A stretch of DNA of 64,000 nucleotides from Costus lasius (lineage: Eukaryota > Streptophyta > Magnoliopsida > Zingiberales > Costaceae), in NCBI GenBank assembly GCA_027563935.2, contig CM050449.1, positions 72,940,556-73,004,555 of the forward strand, in the 5' to 3' direction. Each line of letters starts with the position of its first letter. Positions within the stretch are counted from its first letter, which is position 1. The notes below the pieces were generated by a model that was not told where the DNA came from, searched no databases, and saw only the letters and a list, made by a program, of their open reading frames with translations. Positions 30,057 through 40,812 of the stretch are shown in pieces. The position numbers were made by a program, and so were the translations under genes.

Positions 30057-31755
30057 TGATGACACCAAAATGTATAGTAATTTTCGTGTCATTTCATGAG
30101 TATTTTTGTGTCATATTCATAGACTTTGCTTATTTTTATGCCTTTTTATCAATTATTGCAAAATCTACTTCTATTTTGGTTTTTTATAATTTTTAGGTAA
30201 AAAGTGTAATATTTTGATGGATTTTGAAGGATTTGAGCGCACGAATGGATTCAGAACGTCAAAACGAAGCCGCACGCCAATTTTCATGCAAATCGGAGCA
30301 AGTTCAAAAATTACACCCTGGGTGTAATGAAAATTAAGGTACCATAATGAAAATTATGGCAGTGCCGTAAAGGATATTAGGATACCGTAATTTTGACCCA
30401 GAATTCACCTGAGAGATTTCAGACATTATGGCACTGCCGTAAAGATTTTTACGGCCGTAATTACAACTGAAAAATGTGAGTTTTCGGGCCTGAATCTTGC
30501 GCGGACCATATCTTTTGATTCAGATGTCCAAATTGAAATCCAAAAGTTGCTGCATACTCGTCTTTAAGAGAAGAAGACACATGAAGTGAAAGAACAAATG
30601 TTTATCCAGAATCAAGGGAGCAATTGATAGAGAGGCGTCTACAGTTTGGCCCTGCGCCGAGAGGCGTAGAGGATACCTCAGGCCTCAATTTTCACACAAA
30701 AGCTTCGTTTGGAGGAGACGACGACACACCAGAAGTTTCATGGAGAAAGGAGCCCAGACGGGGGAGAAATCAACACAAAACCGTGCGCTACCGCTGTTCA
30801 TCGCAGATTACGGCCGTAATCACCATTACAGCCGTACTGTAAATTGTTTTCTCTCTCTGTTTTGATCTCCTTTACCATGAATTATTGTAATCTTCCTTCC
30901 ATGCAAGCTTAAACATCTTTGGGACATGGGGAGTAATTCACTTGATTTTTAATGATTAGATAACTTTTTACCTTTGTCAGAATAGTTTTATGATGATAAT
31001 TTTATTTATGTGAATAATTGTACTTTGATTCTCCATAGATTAATGTTATTATTCATGTTTTAGAGTTCTCACAATAAGGACCAAAAGGTGACTTGCTTGA
31101 GAACTTGGAACTCTAGAATTGCATGTTAGGAGCTCTCTTAGGTTAGTTCTTATTATTTGATTTTAGTGATCTTATTGCTATGTTTGATAATTTGAATCTA
31201 AGGTTGAGTTATTGTATTAGACTTGATTTGATCTTGCACGAAGGTAAGGATCGAGTCGTCGGAAAACCATAAGTAGAACTTATGTTGAGTCTCGGATGCA
31301 CGAAAGTGATTCTTGAGATTCCACTCGAGACAATCAACTTAGAATTCGGATGCACGAAAGAGATCTTGGAATTCTTTGATTGATGATTTACTTATCTTCA
31401 GCGTTGGGATAGATCTTGTGCGAAAGCGAGGATCGATCCCTGCATGATTGTCTGCACGAAAATGAGATGATCCCTTTAAGAAGTAAATTAAGTCTTTATC
31501 ATAATAAAATTAGTCTGCTGACCTTTTCTTCATATCTAGTCATTGAAATTAGGGTGAATGAAACCCTAGTCCCAGTTTATCTCTCTGATTATCTTTCGTA
31601 TTCTTTCTATTGCTTACTTGCATCATATCCGGTTTACTTAGCTAGTGAGAATGCAACTATTTGGTACTTAACAATAAGGTCTCTATGGGATCGATATTTT
31701 CTTTATTACTTCGAGTATCCATGCACTTGCGGACACTACAAGTTTAGGGACAACA
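30057..31755 (+). repeat. 5' LTR of element C (about 1.7 kb)
   Basis: TGATGACACC to GGGACAACA; an earlier possible end is ACTACA at 31740. It has a short palindromic region (30312-30460) and hairpins near 31229-31472, where H4 keeps GGGA/TCCC, GATCTT/AGGATC and TGC-GAAA-GCG. It resembles the minus-strand LTR at 52816-54527 and the LTR of D more than C's own 3' LTR. Confidence 0.82.
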
Positions 31756-31761
31756 AGTTTC

Positions 31762-31902
31762 TGGAGCCGTGTCAGGGAGTGACAATAGCCCTGTGCACCA
31801 ATACTTAGGTTTTGGCCGTGACACCTGAAGCAAGTCTACCTACTTGTTTTTAAAATTGTGTCCTTTCAGATCACAATAAGTTTTTGGCGCCGTTGCCGGG
31901 GA
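31762..31902 (+). promoter_or_regulatory. doubled primer-binding site of element C
   Basis: A decayed PBS at 31762-31778 (TGGAGCCGTGTCAGGGA) is followed 123 bp later by a perfect tRNA-Asp PBS at 31885-31902 (TGGCGCCGTTGCCGGGGA). Both follow an A-C-A-A-(C/T)-A-AGTTT type LTR-end sequence. Confidence 0.8.
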
Positions 31903-32051
31903 CCTTGGTTTTGTTAATATTGATATAATTGTTAGTATTGCTAGACTAAGTTTTTGTTTGTTTTTGTTTTTTTGTTTTTTTTTTCTGTGATAGATTCTGA
32001 TTTTCTTTTAAACTCTACAAATTCTAAACTTTTCTGACTTACTACTTGTTT
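31903..32051 (+). other. leader of element C
   Basis: GACCTTGGTTTTGTTAATAT after the PBS is shared with leaders of A, B and D. A T-rich run (31950-31984) follows. No ORF. Confidence 0.6.
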
Positions 32052-33671
32052 ATGCGCAAAAATCATAGGTCAGGACCATTAGTTCCTTTTGATCCTAAAA
32101 TTAATAGAACTCTTAGATTGCGCAGGAAGTTGAGATTTGCAGAAGGGAGAGAAGAAGAATCCATCATGGCAGAGAGGAGAACACTTAGAGACTATGCAGC
32201 CCTGAGTACACATGAAATTCGATCCAGCATTACTAGGCCTGCTATAGATGCAAACAACTTTGAGATTAAACCAGTGTTCTTGTCAATGATCCAACAGAAC
32301 CAATTTGGAGGATCTCCTTTAGAAGATCCAAACCAACACTTATCTCTTTTCCTTGAATTTTGTCACACCATGAAAATTAATGGTGTATCTGACGATGCTC
32401 TTAGACTAAGACTATTTCCTTTTTCTCTCAAGGACAGAGCAAAAGCTTGGCTTCATTCACATCCAACTGGGAGACGTTTACTACTTGGGAGCGGTTGTCA
32501 AATGCCTTCTTGTAGAAGTATTTTGCTCCTAGTAAGATGATTTAGTTGAGGAACCAAATCTTAGGCTTTGCTCAGAGAGATGGTGAATCATTTAGTGAAG
32601 CATGGGAGCACTTCAATTAGTTACAACGGAAGTGCCCTCATCATGGATTAGAAGATTGGTGTTAATTCAAACATTTTATAATGGTTTGCTCTACAACACA
32701 CGCTTAACTGTTGATGCTGCTGTAGGGGGAGCACTGATGAACAAGACTATTGATGCTGCCTATGCCTTGATTGAGGAGATGGCGCTAAATCACAACCAGT
32801 GGGTTTCTAAGAGAGGAGTGCTTTATCGGCCTTCTCATGGTAAGAACGATGGTGATGGTTGGCATTCTCTTGCAGAAAAGTAGATTCATTATGCAACCAT
32901 TTTGATTCTTTTCAAATGCAAACCGCTGCTGTATCTTCTGCTATTTGTGAAGTTTGTGGGAACCATGGGCACTATGCTGAGGAGTGCAAGGTTATAGTTG
33001 ATCAGGAGAGTGAGCAAGTTAATGCAGTGGGGGGTTACAATCATGGTAGATCTAATGACCCTTACTCCAATACCTACAATCCTGGTTGGCGGAACCATCC
33101 TAACCTGTCTTGGAAGGGTAACAATCAAACTAGTGGGCAAAATGAGAATAGGGGGTACAATCAGAGACAGTCAAACCAGAGTCAACCCCAAAAATCTAGT
33201 TTAGAAGAGATGTTTGAGAAATTCATGGGTAAGCAGATGAGCAAAAATGATGAGATTTCAGAAACCCTTAAGTAGATAAATTCTAGGTTGGATGGTGTTG
33301 TTGCTCATAATAAGATGTTAGAAACTTAGATAGCACAACAGGCTAGTGCACCTTATAGACCCCTAGGGAAGTTACCTGCAAAACCTGAACCTAACCCTAG
33401 GGAACATTGTAATGCCATCATAACCAGGAGTGGAAAACAGTTGGAAGATCTAAGGGGACCATTAGATGATGAAGAAGTTGAGCCTGATGTCATACCTAGT
33501 GATGAACCAGTTTTGGAACCACAACCCACACAAGTGTAGTCCCTTCCTAATTCTTCTCCTTCTAAGGAGGACGAGTCTTCACAGAAAGGTGACTTACCTT
33601 GTGAAGTTGAGGTACCTAGACCTAGTTCACCACCACCATATAGGACACCGATCCCTTTTCCCCAGAGGATT
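32052..33671 (+). pseudogene. Athila gag of element C (broken)
   Basis: Starts at ATG 32052 (MRKNHRSGPLVPFD) and continues RTLRDYA, NQFGGSPLEDPNQHL, FPFSLKDRAKAWL. A shift near 32475 moves to another frame (32602-32883: AAYALIEEMALNHNQW) and back near 32880. A zinc knuckle CEVCGNHGHYAEEC (CX2CX4HX4C) lies near 32949-32990. A TAG at 33273-33275 and further TAGs near 33328 and 33538 break the C-terminal part, which includes EHCNAIITRSGKQLEDLRG. The 33238-33671 part stays in the protease frame. Confidence 0.85.
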
Positions 33672-34541
33672 GTGCAAGCTAAGTTAGATAGGCAGTTTGG
33701 GAAATTTTTGGAAGTGTTGAAAAAGTTATACATTAATATTCCTTTTACTGATGCATTATCTCAAATGCCTACATATGCAAAGTTTTTAAAAGAGATTTTA
33801 TCCAATAAAAGAAAAATAGAGGACTATGGTACTGTGGCACTAACTGAAGAATGCAGTGCTCTTATTCAAAACAAGTTGCCACCAAAATTAAAGGATCCAG
33901 GTAGTTTCTCTATTCCTTGTTCAATTGGTAATGTTGCTTTCGATCTAGCCTTATGTGATCTAGGAGCTAGTGTGAGTCTTATGTCTTTATCTGTGTGCAG
34001 GAAACTGGATATGGGACCTCCTAAACCCACTTCAATATCTTTGCAGCTCGCCGATCGATCAGTAAAATATCCAGTAGGTATTCTAGAGGATATTCCTATC
34101 CAAGTTGGTAAGTATTTCATACCTACTGATTTTGTGGTGCTTGAAATGGAAGAGGATGCCAAAATTCCTATTATTCTGGGTAGACCGTTCATAGCCACTA
34201 CTGGAGCCCTTATTGATGTAAGGAACGGTAAACTTACTTTAAGAATTGACAATGATAAGATTGAGTTTGATTTAAATAATTCATTGAAAAAACCTGCATA
34301 TGCTAGTTCTTGTTGCACTATTCATGCTATTGATAACACGGTTTATGATATTAGTTGTTTATTTGATGATTCTTCTGTTGATGTTTCTATTTCTGATTCT
34401 TGTTCTGACTCTTTAGAAAATTCTTGTGAAAAAATTGATAAATCTGATTTTAATTCTAATTTTGATGATGATTTTGACGATGAAACTCATGATATTTTAG
34501 ATTGTGCTACATTTGATGATGAAAAAGAAAAAGGTTCCTAA
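33672..34541 (+). pseudogene. Athila aspartic protease of element C
   Basis: The frame is open here, continuing from gag (the track start at 33672 is GTG, not a true start). Motifs: CDLGASVSLMSLSVCRKL with the catalytic D-L-G-A-S, LADRSVKYPVGILED, FIPTDFVVLEMEED, IILGRPFIATTGA. A Ser/Asp-rich tail (34370-34530) ends the frame and overlaps the RT frame by about 38 bp at an A-rich run. As part of a dead element it is a pseudogene although this piece is itself intact. Confidence 0.85.
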
Positions 34542-35917
34542 AGGCGAGTTGAAAGCTTTACCTGATAAACTTAGATATAAATTTCTTGGTCCTAACTCTA
34601 CTTACCCTGTGATTGTGGATGCTCAATTAGATGTCAGGGAAACTGATCTGCTGTTGAAGGAGTTGAGAATTCATAGAAAGGTAATTGGGTATACCATTGA
34701 TGACTTGAAAGGAATTAATCCTTTTTTTTGTATGCACAAGATTCACATGGAGGACGAGCACAAGCCACATGTAGACTTTCAGAGAAGACTCAACCCATCT
34801 ATGAAGGAAGTGGTGAAGAAGGAAGTACTGAAATTGCTTGATGCATGTATTATCTACCCTGTCTCAGATAGTAAGTGGGTAAGTCCTGTACACTGTGTTC
34901 CTAAAAAGGGAGGTGTCACTGTAATGAAAAATAAGGATAATTAGTTATTACCTATTAGAACAGTCACTAGTTGGCATATGTATATTGATTATAGAAAATT
35001 AAATACTGCCACTAGGAAAGATCATTTTCCCTTGCCTTTTATTGATCAAATGGTTGAGAGACTTGCTAAACACTCTTACGTTTGTTTTCTTGATGGATAT
35101 TCTAGATTTTTTCAGATTCCCATTCATCCTGATGATCAGGATAAGACCACCTTTACATGTCCATATGGTACTTTTGCTTATAGAATAATGCCCTTTGGTT
35201 TGTGCAATGCACCTGCTACTTTTCAAAGGTGTATGATGGCAATTTTTTCTGAACTTATTAAAGATTTCATGGATGTTTTTATGGATGATTTTTCTATCTA
35301 TGGTTTCTCTTTTGATGACTGCTTGGCTAATCTGTCTCGAGTTTTACAGAGATGTGAAGAGACTTACCTTGTCTTGAATTCGGAAAAGTGTCACTTTATG
35401 GTTAGACAGGGAATAGTTTTGGGTCATCTTATTTCAGAGAGAGATATTGAAGTGGATAAATCCAAGAGATAAGTGATTGAAAAGTTGGCGCCACCCACCA
35501 CTGTCAAGGAGATTAGGAGTTTTTTTGGGACATGCAGGGTTTTACAGAAGATTCATCAGGGACTTCTCTAAACTTGTTAAACCCCTGACTGATTTACTTT
35601 GTAAAGATGCCAAATTTTGCTTTGATGAGAAATGTCTGTTTGCTTTTTAGGAATTGAAGAAGGCCTTGACATCAGCACCCATCATGCAACCACCAGACTG
35701 GGAGTTACCTTTTGAGCTTATGTGTGATGCCAGTGACTTTGCAGTGGGAGCAGTTCTAGGGCAAAGGAAGGAAAAGAAGCCTTATGTGATCTCTTATGCC
35801 AGTAAAGCTTCGGATGAAACACAAAGGAATTACACCACTACCGAGAAGGAGTTGTTGGCTATAGTTTTTGCATTTGACAAATTCAGATTAAGGCTCCTTG
35901 GAATGCAGATATTGTGA
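34504..35917 (+). pseudogene. Athila reverse transcriptase and RNase H of element C (broken)
   Basis: RT motifs: SKWVSPVHCVPKKGG, MYIDYRKLNTATRKDHFPL, SRFFQIPIHPDDQDKTTF, YRIMPFGLCNAPATFQRCM and the catalytic FMDDFSIYG. A TAG at 34942-34944 and a TAA at 35470-35472 lie in frame, and a shift occurs near 35520 (T run). RNase H starts MCDASDFAVGAVLGQR and runs through [23 protein letters not shown] at 35900, then is deleted: the next sequence belongs to the region before integrase. The copy could not make a working enzyme. Confidence 0.88.
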
Positions 35918-37206
35918 ATTATGTTGTTGCTAATATATTTCCTATTGATTTGAGTTCCCAAGGTAAGAAAAAAATTTTAGCAGATGTTAAACACTATTTT
36001 TGGGATGAGTCTTATGTGTTCAAAATATGCGCAGATGGAATATTTAGGAGATGTATCCCCGAATAAGAAATGAAAGACATATTATTGTAGTGTCATGGAT
36101 CATCATATGGAGGGCATGCTAGTACTGAGAAGATAGTTTTCAAGGTATTACAATCTGGATTTTATTAGCCCACATTATTTAAGGATGCAAGGAATTTTAT
36201 AATGTCTTGTGATAATTGTCAAAGGATGGGGAACATCAATAGAAGGAATGAGATGCCATTGTCCATGATACTTGAAGTTGAAATATTTGATGTTTGGGGT
36301 ATTGATTTCATGGGACCTTTCCCATCATCTGGAGGTAATAAGTATATACTTGTGGCGGTAGATTATGTTTCCAAGTGGGTAGAAGCCATTGCTTCTCCTA
36401 CTAATGATTATAGGGTTGTGGTGAAATTGTTTAAAAGAGTTATCTTTCCACGCTTTGGAGTACCATGAGTTGTGATTAGTGATGGAGGATCCCACTTTAT
36501 TGAACACAAATTCTCAGCTTTACTTAGAAAATATGGGGTGAATCATAGAGTTGCAACACCTTACCATCTCAAAACAAGTGGACAAGTAGAGATATCTAAC
36601 AGAGAGATTAAAAGGATATTGGAAAAGATAGTGTCAAGAACAAGGAAGGACTGGGCCTTCAAGCTTGATGATGCACTTTGGGCATACCAGACTGCTTTTA
36701 AAACACCAATAGATATGTCACCATTTCAATTAATTTATGGTAAATCATGTCACCTTCCTGTAGAGCTTGAGCATAAAGCGTTTTGGGCGATTAGAGAATT
36801 GAATTTTGACTTGAAAAGTGCAAGTGAAAAGAGAAAATTGTAATTGAGTGAGCTTGAAGAGATTAGGCTCTCTGCTTATGAGAATGTAAAGATCTACAAG
36901 GGAAGAGCCAAGAGATGGCATGATCGACATATACTCAGAAAAGAATTTCAACCAGGTGACTTCATTCTTTTGTTTAATTCTAGATTGAAACTTTTTCCTA
37001 GTAAACTTAATTCTCGATGGTCTGGGCCTTTTCAGGTGAAGAAGACTTATCCGTACGGAGCCATCGATATATGGAGTGAAGAGAAAGGAGTATACAAGGT
37101 TAATGGATAGAGATTCAAACACTACTATCATGGAGAACAGATTGAAGAAGGGGAGAATTATCTACTTGATGAAATACAAGCGAATCCAAGTGTGAAAAGG
37201 TCAAGC
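35918..37206 (+). pseudogene. Athila integrase of element C (broken)
   Basis: Zinc-finger remnant with [17 protein letters not shown] (36208 on). DDE core: D in [18 protein letters not shown] in [11 protein letters not shown] in [15 protein letters not shown], with normal Athila spacing. [18 protein letters not shown] is the family hallmark. Stops occur at 36466-36468 (TGA), 36841-36843 (TAA) and 37108-37110 (TAG), and several upstream near 36063-36170. The tail (FKHYYHGEQIEEGENYLLD) leads to 37206. No chromodomain is seen, as expected for Athila. Confidence 0.88.
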
Positions 37207-37378
37207 TAATGACCATTAAATTAGCGCTTCTTGGGAGGCAACCCATGCAAACAATTTTTTTTCCTTTTCATTTTGATTTTAGTTTGTTTTTGCCTTAAAT
37301 TGCTTTGTTTAGGGTCAGTTCTTCTTTTTCTCATTTTTTTACGATTTTTAGCGATCTTTTTTGCGCTTTTATTTGCAA

Positions 37379-37740
37379 AGTACGGCAGCACCGTGGACAT
37401 TTGCGCGACACCGTATTTTTTGTTGTTTCTTTACAGAAGGTTTTTACAAAATACATCACCACCATATTTTTGAGAGATATCAGCACGGTACCGTATTTTT
37501 CACCTTTTTCAAATAGATAATTTTTGTGATTTCACGGCGGTGCCACGGACATTTGCACGGTACCGTGTTTTTGGAAAGATTTGAACAGAGAGTTTTTGCA
37601 TTATACGGTACCACCGTGGGATAATGCACGGTGCCGTATTTGTCACGTTTTCCTGCATAAAATCTGTAGCCATTATACGGCACTGCCGTATTCTCCATAC
37701 GGTATCGTACTTTCATCAGACCCCACGTGTTCACGTGCCG
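37379..37740 (+). repeat. ACGG/CCGT palindromic array between pol and env-position ORF (element C)
   Basis: Units with cores such as ACGGTACCGTATTTTT, CACGGTACCGTG and ACGGCACTGCCGTA, spaced about 65-75 bp. Ends in TGCCGTATTTAGGGTTCA, nearly the same as element A at 14816-14835. Confidence 0.85.
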
Positions 37741-38172
37741 TATTTAGGGTTCAGCGCACTGTTCTTAGGGCTTCTTCACTCGATTTCCCACCGACCTTGC
37801 ATTTTTCTTTGAGCTTTCGCTTCCCTAGCCTTTGTATGACCTCTCTCTACAGCTTTCATCCGATTCCAAGCAAAGATCTTGATGATTTCAAGCTCGATCG
37901 AGCTCGTTTTCAGGCGCACTAAAGGTTTTCCGCCGCGATTTTGCCCCTTTCGATTCTTCCCGTCCGAACGACGATTGGCTTACCTCCAGGCTCAGAGATC
38001 TTCGAGGGAGGAAGGAGATCATACCCCAAGAGAATTTGAAGCTCAATCTTCCACCAGAAATCCAAATTCGAAGCGTAAAAACCAACCCTACTTCCAGCCG
38101 CGCGCAACCTTTGGTAACGTTTTCAGCTTCCGATTTTTCTTCAGTTGTAATTTGTTTCCCTTGCATAGTATC
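37741..38172 (+). other. spacer before env-position ORF of element C
   Basis: Pyrimidine-rich sequence with no conserved ORF. Shorter than the matching spacer in element A; likely 5'UTR or promoter of the next ORF. Confidence 0.45.
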
Positions 38173-39615
38173 ATGGCACCTACCAAGAAGATGTTGTCAA
38201 AGAAGAAAGGGAAAGCTCCCGCTAAATCTCCAATGCCACCACCGAATCCATTCGGTATCATGTTTAGGGTTGAGGAGCAAGAGCAGAGATATAACATGCT
38301 ACTTACTCGACGCTTTGTAAAAACGAAATACACCGATGTTAGAGCTTTAGAGCTCCTTGGACTGAAAGATGATGTATTTTGAATTTATGACAAGGTAGGA
38401 TTGAGAGAGTTTTTTGAGATGACACCTGAAACTTACTTACCTGTTGTTCTAGAATTTCTTAGTAGTTTGGAAGTTAGTTGGGATGAATACATGGACCACA
38501 CAGCTGAAGGAGAGATCAGATTTAGGATGATGAATGAGGAAAAGAGACTCTCATTTAAATAAATTCGGCGTATATTTCACTTCCCACGGAAGGGACGCAC
38601 AGAACTACCCATTGGATTCATTGAGCATATCTTTTAGAACTAGATATCATCAGACAGCAGATTTTCAGCATCAACAGTAGGAGCCTCAAGAGTATCAAAC
38701 CCCTGCATCAGATATGCCCACCGCGTTCTCGCGCACACCATATTCGAGCAAGGGGACAGTGATGGTATTGTCACTCGTGCTGAGTTATTCCTGCTTTGGA
38801 GCATGCTTCATGGTTACACAGTGGATATAGCTTTCTTTTTCATGAGACACCTGAGTAAAGTGTCAAGGGCTAAGAAGGGAGCTATAGTGATAGGAGGTTT
38901 TCTTACTCCTATAGCACTACATCTAGGGATTGTGTCTTATGGGATCGAAGTTGCTAGAGGCAACTCCAGAATAGATATTGAGTCATGCATTGCAATGAAG
39001 ATGATTCAGCGTGATGGAGACACATATTGTTTAATCTTTCAGCTTGGACTCCCCACGTTACCATTGCCTAACCCCGAACGGACCTCAGTGCAGAACCTCG
39101 AGAATTGGACGCTATCGCCGAGTTGTATATCTTATGCTACACCTACACCGGAGACATCATTTCCACCACCGCCTCCTACATGGGGTGATGACCCATTTGG
39201 TATGGGCATTGACTCCTCGCCACCTAGAGTCACCGAGCCACCACCGCATGGGGCCACCGGATCGTCCTCACAGCACGCAGCCCCAGATCAGAGAGATTGG
39301 GAGAGTTACCGAGTCCCAGGGTTTCAAACTATCACTGCACAGTTATTTGCATAGTTATATAGGCAGGAGCAGCGTATGGAGAGGGTGATGGGAGGCATAG
39401 GGAGGATACATGAGCAAATAAGTCACATGCATTTGGATGTCGAGGCGTTGGGAAACTATGTAGAGGACATGGGGAATTTCCTCTATGATCGTTTTGGCTA
39501 CGAAGACCCTAGGAGAGGTGATATCTATGGCGATGTAGGTGAGGGAGCATTTCACGATCCCATAGCTGTTGCCCCGGCTGAAGAGGACGAGGAGGAGACG
39601 CAATCAGATGAGTAG
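38173..39615 (+). pseudogene. Athila env-position ORF of element C (five in-frame stops)
   Basis: From ATG 38173 (MAPTKKMLSKKKGKAPAK) to TAG 39613-39615 the whole length stays in one frame, broken only by stops at 38380, 38560, 38635, 38641 and 39352. Parts: basic start, helical core (TKYTDVRALELLGLKDDVF, TYLPVVLEFLSSLEV, AKKGAIVIGGFLTPIA), Pro-rich linker (PPPPPTWGDDPFGMG), and an amphipathic C-terminal helix (HLDVEALGNYVEDMGNFLY) with an acidic tail. No signal peptide or clear membrane anchor. It aligns along its length with element A's copy. Function unknown; ATHILA ORF-1-like. Confidence 0.8.
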
Positions 39616-40812
39616 GATTTTGTGAGTATCTCATTCCTAGTTTCATACCTTATTTGAGTTCAATAATTCATGTTGATCTCAGCTTGTGTAGGAAATGATG
39701 ACTTTGCAAACTTCTTGTCTCCCACTACTATGGATTCTCACTTCTTAGTTTTTACTACTATATGATTTTGATTTGGTTGTACCAACATATTTGAATAATT
39801 TGCTATACTTACTATTCGATATGGTTGTAGTTGATGTTTGATATTTGATGTTTTGGATTGATATTATGATGTTTAGTATGTTATTTGATATTTGATGATT
39901 GTTATTGATGCACATGTGATTTGTTTATCTAAGAAAATACAACCGTTATCATGTCGAAATTTTTCTTGATGATTTACATATTATGATGAATTTGTTTCTC
40001 TAATACATATCTACCTATTGAAATTTTTCATTGATTGATAAATGGTGTTTTGAATGAACATATTGTCTGATGAGTTTGATTTTAGAGGGAAGTTATTTCT
40101 TTGAATAAAATCAACATATGAGTGTAATTTTTGAATTGATATTGATAGATTAATTTGGTTGATATTTATGCTATTTACTATTCGTTGGGAAGAAAGGTTC
40201 CTTGATCCAAATAAAGTAAGGACTCCCCTACTTGGCACAGTGGGAAAGCACAGTGGTACCGAAGGACATGGGTTGAAGTAATAAATAGAAAAAGTATGTA
40301 TCTATGTGGGTACATGCCATGAGAGGAATCAATCCACATAAACTCCGCTATCCTTGGTAAATTCTTTCCAATAAGAGGGTATGAGTTCTATTGCATTGGT
40401 TATGTGATCAATGCACTCTAATTTCGTCACCAAAAAAAAAAGAAAAAAAAAGGGTGGTAATCAAATTAGAGAATGTGAATGAAAAAAAAAATGAAAAGTT
40501 ATGAGTGGAAAAAGATCTTGGAAACCCTAATCCTGTAAACAAAACTTGATAGTTATGAATTGAAAACTAAATGAAGTCTTGAGATTGATATTCTACTTAT
40601 TATACAAGTTGTGAAGTTTTATTTGACTAAGTAATGAAACTTGAGGATCAAAATCAAAGGGTGATATGTCTATTTGAAATTCCATAAAACGGTTGATGAA
40701 AGTTTTCATTGGTGATTGTGTTTTAGAAATTTATTTGTCATGAGAAAGTTTTCTCTTTTGATCAATTTCTTGATTTTTGCTTGAGGACAAGCAAGATTGA
40801 GCCTTATGTGTT
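39616..40812 (+). other. 3' noncoding region of element C
   Basis: AT-rich. Contains CCCCTACTTGGCACAGTGG...CAGTGGTACCGAAGG at about 40226-40265, the motif shared with A and B0. Poly-A-rich 40430-40500. GCTTGAGGACAAGCAAGATT near 40780 precedes the LTR. Confidence 0.6.

Noticed and set aside
37231..37520. Hydrophobic frames of 71-80 codons after integrase in element C
   Set aside because: T-rich sequence and palindromic array give Phe/Leu runs; not conserved in element A.
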